This document shows, piece after piece, positions 1 through 19,852 of a stretch of 64,000 bases of DNA (its first letter is position 1; every line of letters begins with the position of its first letter). The notes under the pieces were generated by a model. It saw only the letters and a list, made by a program, of their open reading frames with translations, did no database searches and was not told the origin of the DNA. A program made the position numbers and the translations under genes. The stretch covers positions 186,001 through 250,000 of the forward strand of contig JBAMDO010000001.1 in NCBI GenBank assembly GCA_037074765.1, read 5' to 3'. Source of the stretch: Mansonella perstans. Lineage: Eukaryota; Nematoda; Chromadorea; Rhabditida; Onchocercidae.

Positions 1-3000
1 ATATATGTAATGATATTTAAAATTAATAAATGAAATGAATACGACAAGTTAGACTTGACATTACGGAACAATTGAGCAACTGTTACATTTATTAATGATT
101 TCAAATGTCAAAAATTCTCAACTTCTTTTTCTTTAAAATAATTTCAAAGTTTGCATTTTGCTGAAAACGCCAATTTTGCCATCATTTTTGTGATCATTGG
201 CTTTTGCAGTGACATGAAAACCTGAGGATTGTAATGAAACTAATTTACATCCCTGGCAAATGAATATTTCATATACAAACTTGCTTTTCAACAATCTAAC
301 AAATGAGTTTTGTTGAGAAAAGTTCTTAAAAGATTATCTTAATCTTTTAAGATTATCCCAAATTACTTCAATTCTTTAGTAAATAGAAAAAATTACTTCT
401 CTTACAATAAATAATTTACAAATTTCATCTCAAACAACTGCTTTTTTTGAAAAAGAAATCGAACTGGAAATTTTTAACAAATCACCGATCAACATTCGTT
501 GGTGAAATGTGTAGAAAAGCATTTCATTTAAAATTATTAAATTATGTGGAAATTATAATATATTGTTAAAATTGCTGCAATTTTTATCACGATTAACACG
601 ACATTGTTATCATCATTATCGCTATTATTATTGTGGTAATTGTCATTGTTAATCTCATCTTCATTGCTGTGAATAAAACGAAATTATCCGTCCTCAATTA
701 ATGACAGCTGTCATGGTCACAAGTGACCATGCGAAATTAAATACATTTGCTGAAAGTGTCAACAAAAGGAATCATTTCGTCAATAATGCTCTCTCTTCAA
801 CAACTTTCCATTCATCTATCTATCACTTTTCTCGCTGTGGTTATTTAGAATAAAAAGCTAATATTAATGTATAGATCACGTGGTTACGTTGATTAGTATA
901 ATTCACGCAATCAAATTTAGTACATCTAATGGTCATCAGTATAAGAAATCAACTATATCCTTAACATTACCTTTGTCGCTCTATCTTTCTTTCGTCAATG
1001 TCATATTATTATTGCGTTTGAAAAAAGTAATAGTGTGATTTTTGAGAACACTCTTTTGAAAACTCTTTTTACTCTTTTAAGAACACTCTTTTCTGTCATC
1101 ATTAATAACACTTTACTTAAAAAAAAAACAGTGAAAAAACACGTTGAGAATACTAGCCGTGAAAAGAAGAAATGAAATAATGGAAGAGATAAAAGAAAGC
1201 AAGAAGGAAGTTTGATTTTGATCCAATCATTCTAATTATTTTCTTCGTAATAGCTTATTCTCATCTTCAAGTTGACTTCTTAAAGCAAATCATTAAATAT
1301 TTAAAAGAAAGTATCGTTTATTTAAGAATTATTTCTTCCATGAAATATTTTAATTATTTTTGATTCATAAAGAAATGAAACAATGCATTCAGTTTCACAT
1401 CCATAAGAATCCATTCATTCTTTCTATAGAAGAATTTCGAAGTTTTTCTCTTTTTCAATGATTTTAGTCAAAATATGATGTAGTAAAATAGATAACAGCT
1501 CATAAAAATAATAAATCGAAAAATTATTATATCTATTTCTTATTCTGTTTTAATTTCTTGCAAATTTTTCAAAAATATTTTTCCTGACCAACCAGAATGA
1601 TCATCGCTGTGATTACTACTTTATCTTCTAAATTGTTATTTCGTTTTCTTTTCACTATCTTTAGGACAACAATTGCCCATTGCTTATCATGATTATTGAT
1701 GTTCTTGAAGTATATCACATTTAAAAGAATTTCTATGCTGCAAAAGTTAACGTGAAAAAAGTCGGCATTACGTGAAACCTAATTCCTTCACGTTTCGTTC
1801 TTATAAATTCATTATAAGTAAGTGTTTGATCAAAATTAATGATAAAAAAATTGACTTTTGGTTGCCATTAGAATTAATTTGATGCTTCAACGAACAAAGT
1901 AGAAAACGAAAATGAAAGAAAGTCCTTGCAAAATATATTTTAAAATGTTTATGCAGCAACTTTAATGAAATCTTTGTAAAAAGTAAACGAAGGACAAATT
2001 TAATTTTCAAAATGTATCCGCATGAATTATTCTTGAACAGGAAGAAGATAAAATATTAGTGATTCAATTTCTTGTTTGCTTTTAAAATATTTTCGTCGCA
2101 AGTACATTTTTCTGATTAAAAAAATTCACTTCCGGCTAGAAGAAGTGAAAATGAATACACCATCTAATGGATTACTCAGTATATTAGTAATTACGTTTTT
2201 GATTAACTAGCAAATTTTGCTATTGCAATTTGAACTAACATTGCGAATTAATTGTTTTTGAAAATAGAAATGAAAAACTTTTCCAAATTTGGCAAAAAAA
2301 AATAATTTCAATTTTAACTTCGTCAATTAATTAAAATAATTCAAAAATAAAGAAAAAATGAGCACACGAAAGAAAGGAAAAAGACGAAGGAAAAAGGAAA
2401 GAAAGATGAAAATTAAGGCAAAGAAATGATAGGTAAAATCAGGATTAGATGGTGCAATTTTGTCAAGGACAGCCACGCCAGACCTCAGTGTCCACAACTG
2501 TCGCACCTTTACAGCTCAATACACACCATGGTGTTTACTTCGTTCAGAGGATTGTCTAATTTTCTAACACTTCTTAACAGCAAAGTGTTTATCCCAATAA
2601 ATTCAAAACTTTATTGGAACTATGAAATTTAATTGAAAAAAACTTCTTAGCTGTTATAGTTTATTGTTTTTTATTTGAGTTGTTTTTTTGAAAATCTATG
2701 AAAATGTAAGATTTAAAATTCTTGGACATATTTACAAGCAAAACAAGCTGTATTATTCCGGCAAGGTTTATTTAATACAGCAAATCGATTGTTAGTCCCG
2801 TAATTAATATTATCAAAAAATTTGTACAAAACATATTGATTTTATTTTAAATCATGTGATTTCATAAAACTATTTCAAATTTTGCAACTTTAACTCTTAG
2901 AAATATAAAATATGTACATTTTTTGCATGCCTGCACATCTTTGTCACCGTAATTATTTGTCCCTTTAATTCATAACTTATTCACTTTTTGTTGTAAGCTT

Positions 3001-3105
3001 TTTGCGACAAACAAATGTGTTTGAATTATTTGCTTTCATATCTCTAAATTGCTTTTTTAGCCCGAAAAGTTATTCAAAAAAAGGTAGGACATTCCTGATG
3101 TTATT
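1..3105. other. Intergenic, no gene seen
   Basis: This is low-complexity AT-rich DNA with only short open frames that lack coherent splice sites or recognisable motifs. The last 100 bases form the upstream region of the TTC28-like gene and contain a T-rich stretch ending in an acceptor-like TTTTTTAG at about 3060. Confidence 0.6.
3049..3060 (+). promoter_or_regulatory. Possible spliced-leader acceptor of the TTC28-like gene
   Basis: A T-rich tract ends in TTTTTTAG about 45 bases before the ATG at 3106, with no upstream coding exon visible. It fits a trans-splice acceptor, but an upstream non-coding exon is equally possible. Confidence 0.35.
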
Positions 3106-6100
3106 ATGTCCCATGATAGACTAACAGCTCTATCAGATGTTGCAAATCGAGCTTTTTATGACGGAAATTTTGAAAAAGCTTTAGCACTTTATAACGAAGC
3201 AATTCAATTACATCCCACTAATTTTATTCTTTATTCTAATCGTTCTGCTATTTTTCTACGCTTGAAATGTTTCCGTGAATCATTGGATGATGCCAAACAA
3301 TCGCTGGCACTAAATCCTAAATGGGCCAAGGTTAGACATATTTTGCTGCATTATTATTCTCATTTCAGGCTTCCACCACATCATTTTTCTTTTGCCTTCA
3401 TTTCTATAATTTAAATATTGGGTCAAAAATTAATCCATATTATGTGAGCCATGTCTTGTTAGTAATTAAGTAATGAATTGAAAGTTATGAATTTATATTA
3501 CGTGCATTTAAGTATTTCAACTTTGCAGTTTCAATTTATCAAATAGAGCTTTTGAAATTTCTTGAGAGGTTTTGTTAAAATAATTAGTTGGTTGTGAGTA
3601 AATCTTCAAAAAAGATGCCCAATTGTATCTCTGATTTAATTATAGATTATATTTATCTATCAGCTTGATCTTTGAATCTTTGACGTTGTTTTGTTTTCTT
3701 TCTCAGGGTTATTTTCGAAAAGGTAATGCCCTATTTGGCATTGGAAAATTCGATGAAGCAATTTTTGCATACTGCCAAAGTCTGGCAATTGAAAATGGAA
3801 TTGAAACATTTAACACATTGAAAGATAGTTTATATCATAGCTCAGTCAAAGGTACGCAAATTTCTCAGTAACCTTTGGTGAGCACAACTCACAAAATTAA
3901 TGTCATTCGTTTTAATGGGTAAATTTGAATGCAAAGAATTGATTATATTTTAAATTTCATGACATTTGAAAATATCACCGGAAAATGCAAATGTTGTCAA
4001 TATTACAGTATGATGTGTCATTTGCATTTTTAAGCGAATCTAATTAGATAACTTTTTACTTTGCTTATTATTTCCAGGCCATTTACCAGTTTTGCTGAAT
4101 GAAATTGGGAATGTTATGGATGAAGTAAAGCTGGATTCGTTTTTAATTATTAGCATAATTGGTCAAGAATATTTAAACACTGGTCACATAGCTGAGGCAA
4201 TTACATTGCTTCAACTAGCATTAAATATAAATGAAGCCAAAGTGACATCGTTGGATTTGAGACTGTCAGTGCTTGGTGCTATATCATTTGCATATTATCA
4301 GCAAAAAAATTACCGCGGAGCAATCAAGTATTTAGAGATGCAACTTGAAATCAGTAAGCAACTTGGTAAGCTTTACACTGCTTACTTCTTCATTAATAAT
4401 GTTTCAAATCAATCATCAATTATCCGTTTTTTTTTTTCGTGATAATCTTGATGAGGCAGTGATAATGCAGCCCACAAATATATAAACGTTAATCGAATAA
4501 ATTAATTTAGAATAGAATAAGAATAAAACGAGCAATTATTTAAAGCAAGCTTTACTGCAAACGTAAGCGGCAGTATTATTAATCCTAATGAATAGTTTCC
4601 TACTAAGAATAATTGTGATAATACTATATAAAGCAAGCCTTATTGCTAACGTAATGTTAAGAGCAGTATTATTAATCCTAATCAATAGTTCCCTATTAAA
4701 AATAATTGCGGTAATATTTTTCTAACAAATTTCATTTCAATAACAATGTTTGGAAAAATTATATTTATTGACATGAAAATTACGGCAGAAAATAGTAATC
4801 TTATTCTTTTTAAACATCATTCATCAGTTCTGTATGAACCAAGTCAACCGTGATTTTTTTTCCAAACGAGGGATCAAGTGAAGAATTCAACAATCGTAGT
4901 TTTTCAGATGAATTTGAAAAACAGGTAGCGATTTGTAGCAATATCGTACGGATCGCACTGCTGGACGATGAAACTAGCCTTGCAATCAGTTATCTTCGAA
5001 AACAAATTCAATTAATGCATTCTGTTTGTGCAATACAGCATTTATTGTGACAAGTATAAAAGGATATCGTAATTAATCAATTAACTAATTAAAAGAATAT
5101 TGAACGGCTCCTGCTACTATTCATTCTCTTTCCTTTTATGTATCTCGCTTTTTTTTAAAAAATAAAATTATTTAAAATTTATATAAGTTGCAACAAAATT
5201 TCCATTTTCATAGTGCATTTTTGGTACTCTCAGAAGTGATTTTTCCTTTTTATGAAATATTTGACAAAAATTCTCATTTTTTTTTTTAAAACCATTATAA
5301 CAAATGGAAAAATTAGTATCTAAATTTTTAAAAATTGATAATCATTTAAGCAACAAGTTTAGAATAACATGGAAACAAACGATCTTTTGCTGAACCTGGC
5401 TGATTTATATATTCAACTTGGCTATTATCAACATTCGGGGCAAATTATTGCATCAGTTCGACCTTTGACATTTCAAAGTGTACTCGAAATTGTTAAATTT
5501 GCATTAGCTAAGGTATGCAAACTATCAAATGTTAATATTTATTTTGAAAGCAGTAATTTTTTTCAAAAGTGAATTTATCTGCCCTAGGCTTATCTTCTAA
5601 ATTTCTAAAGTGGATACGGATTAGCTGCAGAAAAGAGAAATAAAGTTTCCTTTGCTCCCAAATTTGTTAAATCTTCAACTAGAATTTTGAAAATCACAAA
5701 ATTTGCATTTAGTTAAAATATGTGGATGTCAAGTTTTACGCAATTTTGAGAAAATAACTACTTCAGAAATAGATTTTACAATAGTTCGACTTTCTATTTT
5801 TGAAGCTTACAGAGTGATGTCAAGACAGCATTAGCTCACTGCAAAAAATTGGCAAAGACAAGCAGCACAACGGATGAGAAGGTATTGGCGACAGTCCTGG
5901 AATGTAAATGTCTTCTCCTTCGAAAAGAAGCCACCACGGCTTTGAATATTTTACAAAATACAATGATGCATTTCGAGAACAATGGAACGACGTCAGAAAA
6001 TGTGCTTTTTATTCAAAACAGTGAGAAGTGAAAACATGCTGCAGTAATAATAATAATAATTCGTAGATCAGGTCGTATTGCATAGGTCATGGTTCATAGG

Positions 6101-9100
6101 TCGTATTCCACTAAAAATTCGTAGATTTTAGATTAGTTCGAGTCGCTGTTCGAAACGCAAAGTTCATAATTCGTAGATTACAATCGAAAGTTTGCAGCGT
6201 GAAGTTCATGGTTTAAGGCAGATTTCAAAGATTGTGTTCCGGATTTAGGGCTCGTTATTCATAATAATTAATAATGGAAAAATGGCATTTCTTATCAATG
6301 AAAATAAATGTACCAATAATAGATTTGAAGGGATGATACATTCATTATTCTTTAAGTCTGGGCAGTTTTTTGGTATTTTGAGCGAATGTTACTTGGCTGT
6401 AGGACAATATTGTACGGCAAGAAAATGGGCCAAAAAAGAGCTGAAAGTGGCAACCAGTATTGGATCAATGAAGCTTGAAGCTGATGCATTAAGGTAATGC
6501 TTCATTTTTTTCATTCAATGTAAGTTAATTTAATTTAATCTAACTTTTGCTAATTTATTTTTTATGAGAAAACAATACTTCTTGGTTTTTCATGATCGAG
6601 CAATCGAAATTGAAGTTGAAATGAATAATAAGTTCTTTTTTGTTTTTACAACTAGGAATTTATCGAATATTTATCAAGCAATTGGTGATTATTCAAATGC
6701 TGTGATTCTTTGGAACAAATACTGCGATCTTATTTCCGGCCAAGGAGTTGGTTTGTTTATTTTATATTTCCAGTAATGATTTTATTTTTTTGATATTTAA
6801 GTGTTAAAAAGTAAAAGAGTTCTATAATTAAGCTCTAAGAATATAAAAAATTTACAATAAAATTAAAGTACCGCTAATTAAGATATAATATAATCAGTAA
6901 AATGATTTATTAATTAAGAAATGCCTTCTCATTATAATTGATTTGCAGATATTCGTCTCCACGGCTGGCGTAAATTAGCCGAATTATATCGGAAATCAGG
7001 TCAATTTGATCAGGCTGAAATGGCATTATTGGAAAATTTAAAACTTGCTCAGAAAGTTGGCGCCTGTACATTAATCATTGATGTACACACCGATATGTAT
7101 CAATTTTATCGAATAATGCAAAGGAAGGTAATGATTTTAAATGTATTCGTTTCGTTGTTCGAGAAATCTCAAGAATTGCCTTATCAACGATTATCACAAC
7201 AATGATGTATATTCTCTGTGAAAATTAGATTGATAATGAGGCTATTTCAGTTCTCAGCTAGTGTTATTCATTGCATTTAATTGATTCAACTCACACTGAC
7301 TCACTCATATATCCAATTTATTAAATTTTCCAATTGAACATATTGAATTGTCAATTTGAAAATACTCCAAGTATGTATCATAACAAAATTTCAACATATA
7401 CATGAACAATTTAAAAGTTTGAAAAAAATTTAAGCTAACACTAGAAAATATTTTTAAAAGCAAACTATGTTGGCAACCAACCAGAAAAATTAAAATAAAA
7501 CAATTTTGAAATTTGAAATTTCATTTAATAAAAGGAAGGAAAAAATGGCGAGATTTTATTTAAGGACGAAGCACAAAAGCATTGGAATGAAGCGCAGGAA
7601 ATATATTTGAAGAATAGAGTGGAAGAACGAAAAGCTTTAATAATTGAAATGAGTGGTGACAATTATTTTGACTGCAATTGTTATGAGGAAGCAATCGATG
7701 CGTATAGCCGTTGTTTGATGCATGTGCAGGAAAATGACAATCTTCAAAAGGAAGCTGAAGTTGATTTTAAATTTTTTATTTCAATTTATGTTAAATATTA
7801 TTGACAAATTTTCGTTAGCGTTTTTTTGTTTCTAAGATAAATTTTCAAATTTTTACATTTGATTTTAGAACTGATGATTTAATTGATTATTTGGTCACAA
7901 AATAATTTAATTTAATTAGTTATTTGTCCACCAAATAATTTAATTTAATTGGTTATTTGATTAATTATTGAATATATTTGCAGTTATGTAATAAACTGGG
8001 CACAACACATTGGTTATTATATCATCCGGACGAAGCACTGGCATATTATCAACAATCATTAAGTGTCTTTCAACAGCTATCCGATCTGGAAAGTATGTTG
8101 GAATTGTACAATGCGATGGCGAATATTCATTTCAAGAAGGGAATGATGGATGTATGTCATTCATGTTTAAGGTAAGAAGCAACAGCTATTATTCATTACT
8201 AAATGTATTAAGATTAGTTCGAGGTAATAGTAATTAGAAATTATACATGATCATAATTAAGGAATTATGGCATTGCTACAATTAATGCAAATTTTCGCTA
8301 TTATTAACACAAAATATGATGCTCAAATTAGATTAACTAAGGGATGTATTTAATTTATCAGCATTGCAATTAAAAAAATATAATTCTACTCAAATCTAAA
8401 TAAGGAAAAAAATTCAAAACTGATATATAAAGTCGTCAAAAACTTTGTTATAATTTCAAAAATACACCAATTTTACTAAATTCTTTATTTGTTTTATGCA
8501 ACTGAAGAATTAAAAGCAAAAATACTTCCACAAAATTTATGAAAATAAGTATATTTTAAGATGTTATTTGACACTCGCCGCTATCTTATCAAAGGATGCC
8601 GCTCGTTTAAATGCATTCATATCAATTGGCCGTACATTATTGCTTCGTCAACGATATATGGAAGCAAAAAAAATTTTTGTTGAAGCACTGAATTTAACGA
8701 GTGAAATGGATTATCGACGTGAACGCGGCCTTCTGTACGGTTATATAGCGGAATGTTACCTTGGAGCAGGTGAGAAATCGAAGGTGTGTACTTTTATTTT
8801 TTTCCCTTTATTGTCATAACCAAATAAAAGTATAAAAAATTGTGTATTTTTCGTTCTTTTATTGTTATAACCGAATAAAATATAAAACAACTAAGGGCTG
8901 AAAGTTTCGTAACATATATTTTATAACAAAACTTCTTTTAGTTTTTTATTTCATTTAATTTTTTTTTAAAAATTTCGTGCTTAAACTTGTTGAGGATAAA
9001 ATAGATTTTCAATCATTTTGAATATTTTACTTATTAAAATTTTAAGCGCGAAGTTTTGAACAAAAAATTAAATTTATTAAGGTTCAAATAAATTTTGCAG

Positions 9101-12100
9101 CACAGCATTTTAAGTTATTATAACACTGTTATTTTCGTTTGTCATTAAAAAATTTTCCACTAATTAAACAGTAGCTTATTAGAATTACTTTCTATATTTC
9201 ACTCATTAAAAGCAATCATCGCAGTGCTTCATTAACATTGACTTAATAAAAATGTTTGTATTGAATAATTTCAGGCATTATTCAACTTTTGCAAACAAAT
9301 TCCATTTTTTGACGATATCGATGACATCGAAGGAAAGTGTGAAACGTTGAGACATTTGATCGAGGAGAAGCGATTAATTAAAGATGCTGATTGGACTATG
9401 CGACTTTGTCACAATCGAATTAAGCTATCACAAGCTGGCTCTATAGATTTGCAGGTTACATCACTGAGAACATTCTTTCTATGAGATTAAAATTAATTTT
9501 AATTCTGCTAAAGATCGGTACTTGGATTTTGCGCAGAAGTGATCTGAAAATTAAAATTGACTTTAAGTTCTAGGAAGATTTATTCTAACATTTTTAATTA
9601 AATATTAAATTTTTTGCTTAACGTTTAAGCTTTATGATGACTAATTTACTAATTATGCTTGTTTGTTTTTGCAGGTTGAAGTTTTGAAGGAATCCGCGGA
9701 AATTGCAACAAGTTTAGCGAAATTCTGGGAAGCATGCAGATTTCTAGAGAAAGCAGTGGCGCTGTGTATTGCCAATAAATGTGGCAATATTTTTAATTTA
9801 TTGTTAATTTTAAAGACTAAGTATTTGAAATGTAATGCAAGGAAACGAGCCGTAATGCTGTTTCGAGAATGCTTAGATGCTGTTGAGAATCATTCAAATG
9901 AACAACTTTTAATACTACTCGAACTTGGTAAGTTGGAATTGGACGAAGGTTTAATCAGTGATGTTATTGCTCATATTACGGATGTAAGGAAGAACTGTCA
10001 GGATAAGGTAAAGTTGAATATTGTTCCATGTTTATAGAAAGTTACAAAAACTTTTTGTAATAATAAATTTTTGCCATCTTTGTTCAGAAACTTGAATTAA
10101 AAATTAGCACAAATAATTTTAGTAGCAGAAAAAATTGCTTCTTCTCTTTCCAACGTTAAAATTTTACTTTAATTGCTTGAATTATCGATAATCCCTTAAT
10201 AAATGAATATTAGTGGGCTTGATTTAATTTTTCTTTTTGCTAGATTTTAATAGCTAATATATGATGTAAATTAAGCAGTAAAATTGACAAATTTAATTTT
10301 CATTGGATTTATTACAGAAGATCGCAATTTAAAACAATATCTCAGTGGTTAATTGGATAAATTTTTTAGGATTTGAAGGCTACCTGCGAATATATCCTTT
10401 CATGCGCTTATTATGATAACAGAAATTACAATGATGCATTGTATCACATGCAAAATTTTGAGAATTTGAAAAAGAACTTGTCGGCAAATCAAAAAGAAAT
10501 ACTTAAATTAGAGCTTTTATTGATTGAGTGGAATTGCAATGCTTCAGATCACGTGATTGAAGCAATACAAGATATTGTTGCGGAGTGTAAGTTAATCAAA
10601 CCAACCAAAAGATTATTTTCAGATTCTTGATCAAGTTTTTTAAAATTTTAAAATATCTCAAATTTACTGAAATGTTTTTTAAGATTGTTGAATATAATAA
10701 ATAGTCTCACATATGTAGAAGGAAGTATTCTATTATATCAGTAAAAGAGTGAATTCTCAGAGATTTTTTTCATTTCAGGGTAAAACATTTTTTTCAGCTG
10801 ATTCATTGATAATTCATCGAATTTTGGACGAATCTTGCTTGTATGATTTATTAAATCACGAAAAATTATCAAAAATAGCAACTGTTCATTGGATGATGAC
10901 AAGAGGTGACTTCATCACTGCGCGACATTTCTTCGATTTGTACAGAAACATTTATTTGAATAGTGTAGAATACACCGCCGATATGGCACTATTTTATTGG
11001 TATGAACATAAATTTGAGGTATGTTCCATTACTATTTGTTTTTTTTTTTTTTTTTTTTCATTTATTTAGTTTAGTTTAACTTTGTCCGTATAATGGAAAT
11101 AGTGATCTTGTCGGAAATCCAATCTTGCCGGAAACACAAAGCAAGAATTTATTTCAAATCTATATCCCAAAAATCCTACGAAAACTATGCCAGCAGAAGG
11201 AAAATGTGTCGAGTAGCAAGACGATATGGAAGAGGACAACGAAATAGTGGGAAAATATAATTAGTTTACTTTGCTTTTTTCCAATTATTTCAATTTTTTT
11301 GAAACAAAAAATTGATCGCTAACTAATTAAGCAATAGTTATGAACCTCTATGAGTTATTGCAGGACTGTATCAATTTTCTGGAAGAATTTTTAAATAATT
11401 ATTTTGTGAAAGATACAATAGAAGAAGAATGCGACAAATTCTTATTGATACGTATGTACAACAGACAACGAATAATTTTCGATTTTCTTCATGCAGTTTT
11501 AATTTTGTGCAAATATATGTTACATGCCGATGCTATAGAAACTGTTACCGTTGCTGAGATTAAATTTTGGCGAGATTGTCAAACTAGGAAACCATTTATC
11601 GAGCACAGTATTCCAACTACGCAAACTACTCAAGAATGCATTCAGAATTTGAAGAAGAACTTACTGTATTGTTTACATTTGGATCGTTACAAGCTGGTAT
11701 GGCACTTTAAAGTTGGTTAGTTATTACTAAATTTATTTTTGCCTCTCATCTTAATATTGAAAAAATAGTACGGAAATATTATTTCAGAAGCAAAAATTAT
11801 TTTAACATTAAATAATTTTAAATTATATAATTCCATTCCTGCATCAATCATTTTAGTTATGTTTTTACCAGTAATCTACTGGTGTTTAATGTTTCACGAT
11901 TATCGAAAATATTGCTTTATATGATGAGATTGCATTTAAGGACAACCATTAATTGAATTGTAATGAATCATCATTATCATCAGCAATATAATTGGACTAC
12001 TAATAATCATTGATTAGCTACGTAAGAAAAAAACATATTATTCTGCCATGTGAATAATAAAGAGATTATGTAGGTTAAATTTAAACTGGTAAAATTTGAA

Positions 12101-14579
12101 ATTTGAATAGAAAAAAAAAATTTGGTTTAATCGTTTTTTCATATCGTAATTTTTCAGGTGAAATTTTTTTTTGAAATAAAATCGGGGAAGTAAAAGAAAG
12201 TATTCAGGTCAGATTGGGAAATTGCAATATTTTCTGGATAATGCTGTCACAAGCAAAATGCCAATATTTTTTGCTCAATTTTTGGATCAGATATTTCATA
12301 GTGTTGGCACTATTTCGGCATTGACTTGCGAGGAATTCGAAAAGTTAGTGTCTGAATCGGAATTCCTGATAAATGTGAAACACAACGATATCAGGAAGAC
12401 ACATCTAATTGCACTTAATGAACCCAAATTTACAAAAAACGGAAAGGAACCCGAAATTGGGATATTTTATGCAGCAATGGATTCTGAGACTATTTCATGG
12501 GAATATATCAGTCCAAATAATAATACTGATTTCATCAACAAAATACAGGTCTTTTAACTGTCACCCATTTATTCAAGTTCTGTAATTATGAAAATTGAAC
12601 TCAAATTTGAAACATTTGAACATTTCTAATAGCAAATATTAAAAGATAATATTTCGCGAAGGACATTCCTTGAATTCAAAATAAATTCAAATTTTTTCAA
12701 GCAAATGTGAAGAAGTATGGAATTAATTGCTTTAATTTCACTTAATTTAGGTATCTTCTCTGGCAGTGATCGATTTTACAAAAATGTCTGTTGATGTTAG
12801 CAATATTATAAGTTCGTTCTCCAATAACGATATTCTAATTTTATTAAATAATGAAACAGATGATGCAATTATCAATTTTCGAATTGCTAGTGCTTGTTGT
12901 TTATTGGACATCAAACAGCAATCCGTTCAATCATTGATGCCATTTTTTGACAAAGTATTTTTTAAAAAAGTTATCGTATTTCAACATTTTTATTTCTTTG
13001 ATAGAATTAACCAATTACTGAAAAGTTTTAAACTTGTTTTCTGAAGAATTAAAAAATTAAGCTTGGATATTTTCTTGAAAAAGGAACTGAATGCATTTTC
13101 TTCTGCAAAATTTAAAGGGTTTTGTTTTCTATGTTAAAATTGAAAGTAATATTGTAGAAAGATTTTGATTTCGTTAAAATTTGAAACCGATTCAAATTTT
13201 ATTTAGCTTATTAATGGATATTCGGTAGAAGAATGTTCAGAACTATTACAGTCTGTCAATGTACGACTATTTGGTGATCGTTCTTCTAAAGTTCGCCATA
13301 GTCGGGCGCAATGCACAAGGAAGATGATTGTTTATGTAGAAGATGGACTGCTCAAAAATTCAGCAATTAATGAGATTGATCAAAGAGAAATTGATAATTT
13401 TAAGAGTAAATATCAACTCTTCAAATCTCTTATAAAGTTCAAAAAACGAAAGAAAGGTTGACTGTCTCTCGTCCCCAATCATTACAGTAAAATCACTTTA
13501 ATTTAAGTGTTACTTTTTCATTTTAATTTGTAAAACAAGTCACTATTCTAAATGTGGGAATTACACTACAAGTAAAAATTGATATAAGAAATAGTGCAAT
13601 TAAAATATGTTTTTCTATTTCTCACATTGTTTAAATCTAGTTAAATTTTATTTAAAGAATTGCCAGCAAAAGTACAGCTTCACGTATTGAACATGATGAA
13701 ACGTCAAGTGAAAACAAATGAAATTGAACTATTTACGGAGAAATTGGGTGATCTGTATGATCATTCCAAAGATGTAACATTAACGAACTGTGAAACTGAT
13801 GATGACCTTCAACAGTTGTTTGCTGAGACAACGCGTGATGAACAAAATTATATTCTAACATTTATCAAACATCTTTTCCGAGGTTCTTTGAAAAGTTCCG
13901 ACAATTTTCTTCCTATCATAATTTTACAACTTTTTGAATTTTCATTAAAATGGTAAACTTATCCAGGATATCTGATAATATTCCATTATATAACTTGATA
14001 GAATTGCATGTAATATGTTAATTTCTTGAACTGAAAAATTTTCTGTGAGATTTTTTGAAATTTTTTTTCTTTTAATAACAAAAATTTGTTATTAAAAAAA
14101 AATTATTATTGAAAAATTTTCTGTAAGATTTTTTGAAATTTTTTTTTCTTTTAATAACAAAAATTTCTTGTTATTGAAAAAAAGCATTCTTGTCCTGTGA
14201 TATTTTCATACAGGTAAAGTATTAAGTATTTACAGATCATCTGTATGGTATATATGATGATTTACAAACATCCAAGTTGGATGGTCTCGAGGAAATGATG
14301 AAATCATTAGCGAATAATATTCGAATAAGAAGGAAAAAACAACGGAGGAAATATGGTGAAAGAGGATATCATTCGGAAGGCGAAAGTATATTTTTAACTT
14401 GGATATTACAAAAAAAGATTTTAAAATTGCAGAAAATTTTGTGAAGATTCGTTCATATTGTACTTTCTAAAAAATCCAATAGAAAAAAGTTTTTTTAGGT
14501 TCTCGTCGCAGTTCTTTATCGGAAAACACTGACTCAGAAGCAGCTGTTGTTGATGTTGAATTTCAAGAATTTGAATGAT
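3106..14579 (+). CDS. TTC28-like tetratricopeptide repeat protein, about 23 exons
   Basis: The first exon (3106-3330) encodes a TPR beginning MSHDRLTALSDVANRAFYDG, with the pattern SNRSAIFLRL and NPKWAK typical of the start of TTC28. Exon 2 (3707-3851, beginning GYFRKGNALFGIGKFDEAI) and exon 3 (4078-4365) continue TPR units in phase. Further TPR-bearing exons lie near 5363, 5813, 6355, 6655, 6949, 7980, 8568, 9285, 9675 and 10373. Non-TPR helical exons follow near 10790, 11350, 12215, 12750, 13206, 13660 and 14235. The final exon near 14500 ends in an acidic tail (stop 14577-14579). Estimated length is about 1,500-1,600 residues, shorter than vertebrate TTC28. I do not see the C-terminal CHAT domain that vertebrate TTC28 carries, so that end is either diverged or different. 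The likely role is a scaffold for protein contacts. Some internal exon edges (4.8-5.1 kb, 6.0-6.4 kb, 7.5-7.8 kb) are approximate. Confidence 0.75.
4542..4718. repeat. Imperfect tandem duplication, about 88 bp period
   Basis: Two diverged copies begin with AAAGCAAGC at about 4542 and 4630 and share an inner block AGTATTATTAATCCTAAT. They sit in an intron of the TTC28-like gene. No function is apparent. Confidence 0.7.
14033..14188. repeat. Tandem duplication, 78 bp period, intronic
   Basis: Two near-identical copies start GAAAAATTTTCTGT at 14033 and 14111, and each contains TTTTAATAACAAAAATTT. They lie in the intron before the penultimate exon of the TTC28-like gene. Confidence 0.8.
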
Positions 14580-14907
14580 TAGCATGTAATAATAACCATT
14601 TACTGAAAATATTTTTATCAAAATGCTTTCAATGGACAGAATGGAAGTGTAACAGAGTTATTCAAAATAACGAGAGATACTACATTTTGGACGACAATCA
14701 TCTGTGACAAAAAGTTCTGGTAAAGATAGGTATTTTGAATATATATCAAAAAAAAAAAAAATTTCTATAGAAAGATACAAGATCTCTTCACAAATCCCTC
14801 ATCGAATCAGCGAATAAAAGGAAAACATTTTCCTTTGGTTAAGTCATGGAGAAAAGCTTTTGATGGTGATTTGATTTACAATTAAATTTCAAAAAAAGAA
14901 CAACTTT

Positions 14908-19852
<4,945 letters not shown>

